Below, piece by piece: positions 5,565 through 8,458 of a DNA stretch of 8,458 bases. Below the pieces are notes generated by a model. It was not told the origin of the DNA. It saw nothing but the letters and a program-made list of their open reading frames with translations, and did not search any database. The DNA is taken from positions 1 through 8,458 of the forward strand of contig CALNAU010000017.1 of the NCBI GenBank assembly GCA_937874275.1, given 5' to 3'. The stretch's first letter is position 1; every line of letters begins with the position of its first letter. The translations under genes and the position numbers were made by a program. This stretch comes from an uncultured Clostridia bacterium (GTDB taxonomy: Bacteria; Bacillota; Clostridia; Christensenellales; Aristaeellaceae).

Positions 5565-5876
5565 TCAATTCCCCGGCTCAGCCAGCCCCAAATCGGCCAG
5601 CGTGGGCTGCGGGTCCAGCAGCCAATAGGCCGAGCCGTCGGGCAGGCGCGCCATGAACCCATAGTCCACTAGCGCGCGGCGGATGGTGGCCGGGTCGCGG
5701 AAGGCCGTCAGCCGGTCGATGCACACGTTCAGCTCGCCCTCACTGTAGCGGCGGTCTGGCTCCAATTGTGCCGCCGCCCACAGGTACACATAGGCGCGCA
5801 GCTTGTGCTTGGCCGGCATCTGCTTCAGCCGCCCCTCCCCATCCAGAAAGTTGCGCAGCAATACGGCATAATCCAT
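5565..5876 (-). CDS. DUF2087-domain protein
   Basis: The protein has 103 residues. Nearly all of it matches the DUF2087 pattern as I know it: LLRNFLDGEGRLKQMPAKHKL at the start, ERRY-like DRRYSEGELN in the middle, and IRRALVDYGFMARLPDGSAYW at the end. DUF2087 is often found fused to or near DNA-binding regulators and has a small winged-helix-like character; its function is not established. The frame is open further upstream, but the ATG giving MDYAVLL is preferred because AGGTGA lies 5 bases before it. Upstream, TTGCGC/CATACT (5933-5938 and 5909-5914) is only a weak promoter candidate. It is followed by the 158-bp palindrome and a terminator, so it is probably transcribed alone. Confidence 0.85.
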   Translation of the reverse strand: MDYAVLLRNFLDGEGRLKQMPAKHKLRAYVYLWAAAQLEPDRRYSEGELNVCIDRLTAFRDPATIRRALVDYGFMARLPDGSAYWLLDPQPTLADLGLAEPGN

Positions 5877-5952
5877 GGCGTTCACCTGCCTTGTCAAAAT
5901 CTGTATATAGTATGCCAGAGGAAGGCACGCGCGCGCAAGGGTGCGGGTATGG

Positions 5953-5984
5953 AAAGCCGCCGGAGGCACATGTCCCCCGGCGGC
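5953..5984 (-). terminator. Terminator-like hairpin after the WG-repeat gene
   Basis: GCCGCCGGAGG (5956-5966) and CCCCCGGCGGC (5974-5984) pair at 10 of 11 positions around a 7-base loop, 30 bases beyond the stop codon. Leftward the tail is only TTTCC, so the hairpin is very stable but the U-tract is short. It may act partly as a transcript-stabilising hairpin. Confidence 0.6.
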
Positions 5985-6014
5985 AGCATCACTTCATGGA
6001 CTTGTCTGTTGGGC

Positions 6015-7400
6015 CTACTCCACCCGATACACTTCCACCTTGCGGGTGTCGCGGTTGTCCATCAGCAGCAGGTCGCCAGAGGTGGACGTGTAGTTGCCGT
6101 AGCCGGAGTAGGGGCCCATGGGGATGACGAGGTTGCCATGCCAATCCACCACGCCCACCTGGCCGGCCTCATCGGTCACCACATAGAGGCGGCCGTCCAT
6201 GCCATTGTATATACGCTCGGCCTTGGCGTAGGGCAACTCGGTCACCGTGCCGTCCGCGGCCACGAGGGTAAACTTGCCGTCGGCCGCGGTAATCAGCAGG
6301 CTGTTGGCCGTCACCTCCACGGCGTCCTTGAGGTAGGTGGGGGCCACAGTCTCCTCGCCCTTGTCATTCACAAAGCCCACCTTGCCGCCCAGCTCCACCG
6401 GCGCGTAGCCCTTTACGAAGACAAAGGTGCGCTGGCCGTCACTCTCACCGCGGGCATAGGTGACAATGACGTCATCGTACTTGAAGTCCACCACCACATT
6501 GCCCTGCAGGTCCAGCACGCCCATCTTGCCCTCGCGGTCCAGCTTGGCGCGCACATAGTCGCCATCCGCCTTGTAGAGGTTATCATACTCGGCCGGAACC
6601 AGCACATTGCCCTGAATGTCCATCAGGCCGCGCTTGCCGTCCTTGGTGATGTCGAAATTGCCGTCCTCAATCTTGTAGCTGTTGATTTGGTGGGGCGAGG
6701 TCAGCACCACCTGGCCGTCGGCCACGCGCTTGACTTCCCACTGGTCGCCGTTCTGGGCGATGTCGTAGCCGTAGTAAATCTTGTCCACAGGGCCCAGGGG
6801 CTGCAGGTTTTCATCGTAGGCGGTCACCGCGCCATTGAGGTCCTCGATTTGCAGGAAGCCATCGTACACGCGCACGGTGTCCACCTGGTCGCGCGTCAGC
6901 GAGCCCACGGCCTCACCGGTCTTCATGTTGTAGAAGGTGCGGTCCTCAATCAGATAATAGCCGCTGCCGTAGCCGCCAAACAGCGCCTGATAGTCGTAAT
7001 GCTCCTTGGTGGATTCCTTCAGGCGGATGCCCACAATCCAATCCTTGCTCAGGATTTCCAGCTCGCCATATTCAAAAGGCACCAGCACCTTGCCGGTCTG
7101 GTCGATAACGCCCTTGCCGTTGAGCTGATCCAGCTTGGCGGCCTCGATGTAGCCCCAGGGGTTTTTGGAATCCAGCCACAGGTATTCATCGGGCACCAGC
7201 ACGGTACCGTCGGGCCCCATGATGCCGGTCGGGTCAAAGGACTTGGCGCGGAACGCGACCAGGTTGGTGCTGCCCAGCAGCTCGCCCTGCGCGACCTCGT
7301 ACACCTTGGTCACCTTGATGGGCGCATCCTCGGCCAGGGCGGGTACGCCCAAACCGACCAACAGAAGCATGACTGTGATTAGGCTGATCATTTTCTTCAT
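6015..7400 (-). CDS. Secreted WG-repeat protein
   Basis: The protein has 461 residues. It starts MKK followed by a hydrophobic core (ISLITVMLLLVGLGVPALA), with a likely signal peptidase site after ALA at residue 23. No second membrane helix is present and no lipobox cysteine is seen, so it should be released or wall-associated. The body carries about six WG-type repeats with the pattern G..G..D..G..v.p..Y: near 58-73 (IMGPDGTVLVPDEY), 95-111 (GKGVIDQTGKVLVPFEY), 256-272 (KRGLMDIQGNVLVPAEY), 291-308, 339-356 and 413-431. The repeats form beta structure; WG proteins are common in gut Firmicutes and have no single known function. The ATG has GGAG 8 bases upstream. It stands alone with its own promoter and terminator. 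Confidence 0.88.
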   Translation of the reverse strand: MKKMISLITVMLLLVGLGVPALAEDAPIKVTKVYEVAQGELLGSTNLVAFRAKSFDPTGIMGPDGTVLVPDEYLWLDSKNPWGYIEAAKLDQLNGKGVIDQTGKVLVPFEYGELEILSKDWIVGIRLKESTKEHYDYQALFGGYGSGYYLIEDRTFYNMKTGEAVGSLTRDQVDTVRVYDGFLQIEDLNGAVTAYDENLQPLGPVDKIYYGYDIAQNGDQWEVKRVADGQVVLTSPHQINSYKIEDGNFDITKDGKRGLMDIQGNVLVPAEYDNLYKADGDYVRAKLDREGKMGVLDLQGNVVVDFKYDDVIVTYARGESDGQRTFVFVKGYAPVELGGKVGFVNDKGEETVAPTYLKDAVEVTANSLLITAADGKFTLVAADGTVTELPYAKAERIYNGMDGRLYVVTDEAGQVGVVDWHGNLVIPMGPYSGYGNYTSTSGDLLLMDNRDTRKVEVYRVE

Positions 7401-7432
7401 GGGTAGTCTCCTTCAAACGTAATGACCTGAAA

Positions 7433-7461
7433 ATGGTAACAGAGTCGGGCACGGGTTTCAA
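7433..7461 (-). promoter_or_regulatory. Promoter of the WG-repeat gene
   Basis: The minus strand has TTGAAA (7456-7461), 17 bases, then TACCAT (7433-7438): 5 of 6 and 4 of 6 to the sigma-A consensus at optimal spacing. It lies about 33 bases ahead of the ATG. The rest of the 105-base gap holds an AT-rich weak dyad (CAAAATTG at 7463-7470 with CAATTTG at 7485-7491) that may terminate the dioxygenase transcript poorly. Confidence 0.5.
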
Positions 7462-7505
7462 GCAAAATTGTGTGAAAAATAATCCAATTTGGGCATCCTG
7501 TTGGC

Positions 7506-8279
7506 CTATGCGCCGAACAGATACCCGGTCATGGACAGGCTGCCGAACACATAATCCCGGTTGAAGGCCTCGGCCTTTTCCCCCGGATGGGCAGCGCCCA
7601 GCACATACAGCAACGGTACAAAGTGCTCGCTGGTGGGCACGGCCAGCCCCGCGCCGGGCAGGGCCATGTAATCGGCCATGGCCTCCTGATCGCCCGCCAT
7701 GACGGCGCCATGCACCGCGTCGTCAAACGTGCGCGCCCAGGGGAAGGGTACGGTGGCGGCGCCGTTGATGAGCCGCAGGTTGTGCACCACATTGCCGCTG
7801 CCCAGAATGAGCACGCCCTCCTCCCGCAGGGGGCGCAGGCCCTCGCCCAAGGCCATCTGCTGCTCACCGGTGAGCCCTAAATCCAGGCTCAACTGCACCA
7901 CGGGGATATCCGCCGCCGGATACATGCGCATCAGCACGCTCCACGCGCCGTGGTCCAGCCCCCAATCCTGCGTGGGCTGTGCCTGGGGCACCAGCGCCTG
8001 CACCCGCTCGGCCAGCGCGGGGCTGCCGGGGGCGGGGTAGCTGGCTTCGTGCAACGCCTTGGGGAAACCGTAGAAGTCGTGGATGGTGCGCGGGGTGTCC
8101 GCCGCCACCACGCGGCTGTCCTCCCCCGCGAAGTGCGCGGACAGGCACAGGATGGCGCGGGGACGCGGTATGCGGGCTGTCAGCGACATCCAGGTGCGCG
8201 TGAAGGCATTGCTGTCCAGCGCGTTCATGGGCGAGCCATGGCCCACAAACAGCACGGGCATGCGCTGCTGCTCCGTCAT
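7506..8279 (-). CDS. ygiD: DODA-type extradiol ring-cleavage dioxygenase (YgiD/LigB-like)
   Basis: This 257-residue cytosolic protein has every conserved block of the class III extradiol dioxygenases of the YgiD/plant DODA group: FVGHGSPMNAL (H14), CLSAHF (H49), IHDFYGFP (H67), GLDHGAWSVL (H110), GSGNVVHNL (H166) and SEHFVPLLYVLGA (H219). H14, H49, H166 and H219 correspond by position to the metal-binding histidines known in E. coli YgiD. The family opens catechol rings such as that of L-DOPA with oxygen, though many bacterial members have no proven substrate. Length fits the family. The frame is open upstream to 8405, but ATG 8279 is chosen because AGGAGG lies 7 bases before it and the HGSP motif then falls at the usual distance. 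The symbol names the family; orthology to the E. coli gene is inferred. Confidence 0.92.
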   Translation of the reverse strand: MTEQQRMPVLFVGHGSPMNALDSNAFTRTWMSLTARIPRPRAILCLSAHFAGEDSRVVAADTPRTIHDFYGFPKALHEASYPAPGSPALAERVQALVPQAQPTQDWGLDHGAWSVLMRMYPAADIPVVQLSLDLGLTGEQQMALGEGLRPLREEGVLILGSGNVVHNLRLINGAATVPFPWARTFDDAVHGAVMAGDQEAMADYMALPGAGLAVPTSEHFVPLLYVLGAAHPGEKAEAFNRDYVFGSLSMTGYLFGA

Positions 8280-8312
8280 CGTGTCCCCTCCTTTCCAATC
8301 GGTGTATGCCAG

Positions 8313-8341
8313 AGTATACCCATCCGGGCGGCGCGTCACGC
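8313..8341 (-). promoter_or_regulatory. Probable promoter of the dioxygenase gene
   Basis: A near-consensus -10 TATACT (8313-8318) lies 34 bases before the ATG. The -35 at 17 bases is the poor GCGTGA (8336-8341). A strong -10 with a weak -35 located in the loop of an inverted repeat suggests activator dependence, but no regulator is evident. Confidence 0.45.
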
Positions 8342-8358
8342 ATCCCCGCCCGGACGGG
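8319..8358. repeat. Long inverted repeat between divergent promoters
   Basis: Positions 8319-8331 and 8346-8358 pair at 12 of 13 positions (core CCGGGCGG with CCGCCCGG), enclosing a 14-base loop that itself holds GCGTcACGC. The repeat starts directly upstream of the leftward -10 and lies about 30 bases before the rightward -35. It may be an operator or cruciform. There is no U-tract on either side, so a terminator is unlikely. Confidence 0.5.
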
Positions 8359-8388
8359 ATACAAATGCGCCGAAAAGCTTGATGTATC

Positions 8389-8418
8389 TTGACAAATCCC
8401 GCCATCGGCGCCTATACT
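8389..8418 (+). promoter_or_regulatory. Strong rightward sigma-A promoter for a gene beyond the window
   Basis: A perfect -35 TTGACA (8389-8394) and a near-perfect -10 TATACT (8413-8418) are separated by 18 bases. This is the best promoter in the window and the only plus-strand transcription signal. Its product lies past the right edge. Confidence 0.75.
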
Positions 8419-8424
8419 TTGGAA

Positions 8425-8456
8425 GCGCCTTTCGGCTGCACCGGCCGCGAAGGCGC
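8425..8456 (+). other. Hairpin at the 5' end of the rightward transcript
   Basis: GCGCCTT (8425-8431) pairs with AAGGCGC (8450-8456), and inside it CGGC (8433-8436) pairs with GCCG (8444-8447). Transcription should start near 8425, so this hairpin would be the very 5' end of the message. It may be a stability element or the first stem of a regulatory leader; the window ends too soon to decide. Confidence 0.45.
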
Positions 8457-8458
8457 CG

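Noticed and set aside
5405..5662. Minus-strand 85-codon frame spanning the palindrome and the end of the DUF2087 gene
   Set aside because: Half of it is out of frame with the DUF2087 protein and the rest is the palindromic element; there is no ribosome binding site or recognisable family.
5766..7382. Plus-strand open frame of 538 codons opposite the DUF2087 and WG-repeat genes
   Set aside because: It is rich in His, Ala, Val and Leu with no recognisable domain, spans an intergenic terminator, and lies antisense to two well-supported genes. It is an antisense shadow of GC-biased codon use.
7463..7491. AT-rich dyad after the dioxygenase gene as a terminator
   Set aside because: The stem is only about 7 weak A-T-rich pairs with a long loop and no clean U-tract; mentioned with the WG promoter but not called as a terminator.

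Overview
The window looks like chromosome of a GC-rich (around 60% by eye) Gram-positive anaerobe, most likely an uncultured gut-type member of the Clostridia. The grounds are strong AGGAGG-type ribosome binding sites, sigma-A-like promoters, U-tailed terminators, and the gene families present: a WG-repeat exported protein, a TetR-controlled ABC-2 exporter, and an ECF-type sigma with a membrane partner. This placement is inference. Every gene I can support is on the minus strand. The long plus-strand open frames are antisense shadows.

Layout by coordinate (transcription runs right to left). 1-1180: an operon of an SCP2-like protein followed by a class III aminotransferase that runs off the left edge. 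Its promoter carries a 16-bp near-perfect TetR-type palindrome. 1192-2860: a two-gene sigma/anti-sigma-like unit ending in a perfect 14-bp-stem terminator. The sigma lacks its N-terminal part, and the partner gene is split by an apparent -1 frameshift at a run of six A. 2886-5323: a compact tetR - ABC ATPase - ABC permease operon with overlapping genes and its own terminator. 5354-5876: a DUF2087 gene, then a 158-bp imperfect palindrome of unknown nature, then a strong terminator. 5953-7461: a secreted WG-repeat protein with a promoter and terminator. 7506-8358: a DODA/YgiD-type extradiol dioxygenase. 8319-8458: an intergenic region with a long inverted repeat and a good rightward promoter that opens into a hairpin leader; its gene lies outside the window.

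The transcription units look independent of one another. The ABC operon is self-contained: the TetR protein probably represses its own operon. The sigma-like protein and the membrane protein probably formed a signalling pair, but both genes look damaged or unusually expressed here. I see no phage, CRISPR, transposase, tRNA or rRNA. No complete new system is evident. The most unusual items are the 158-bp palindrome and the doubly odd sigma/anti-sigma pair.
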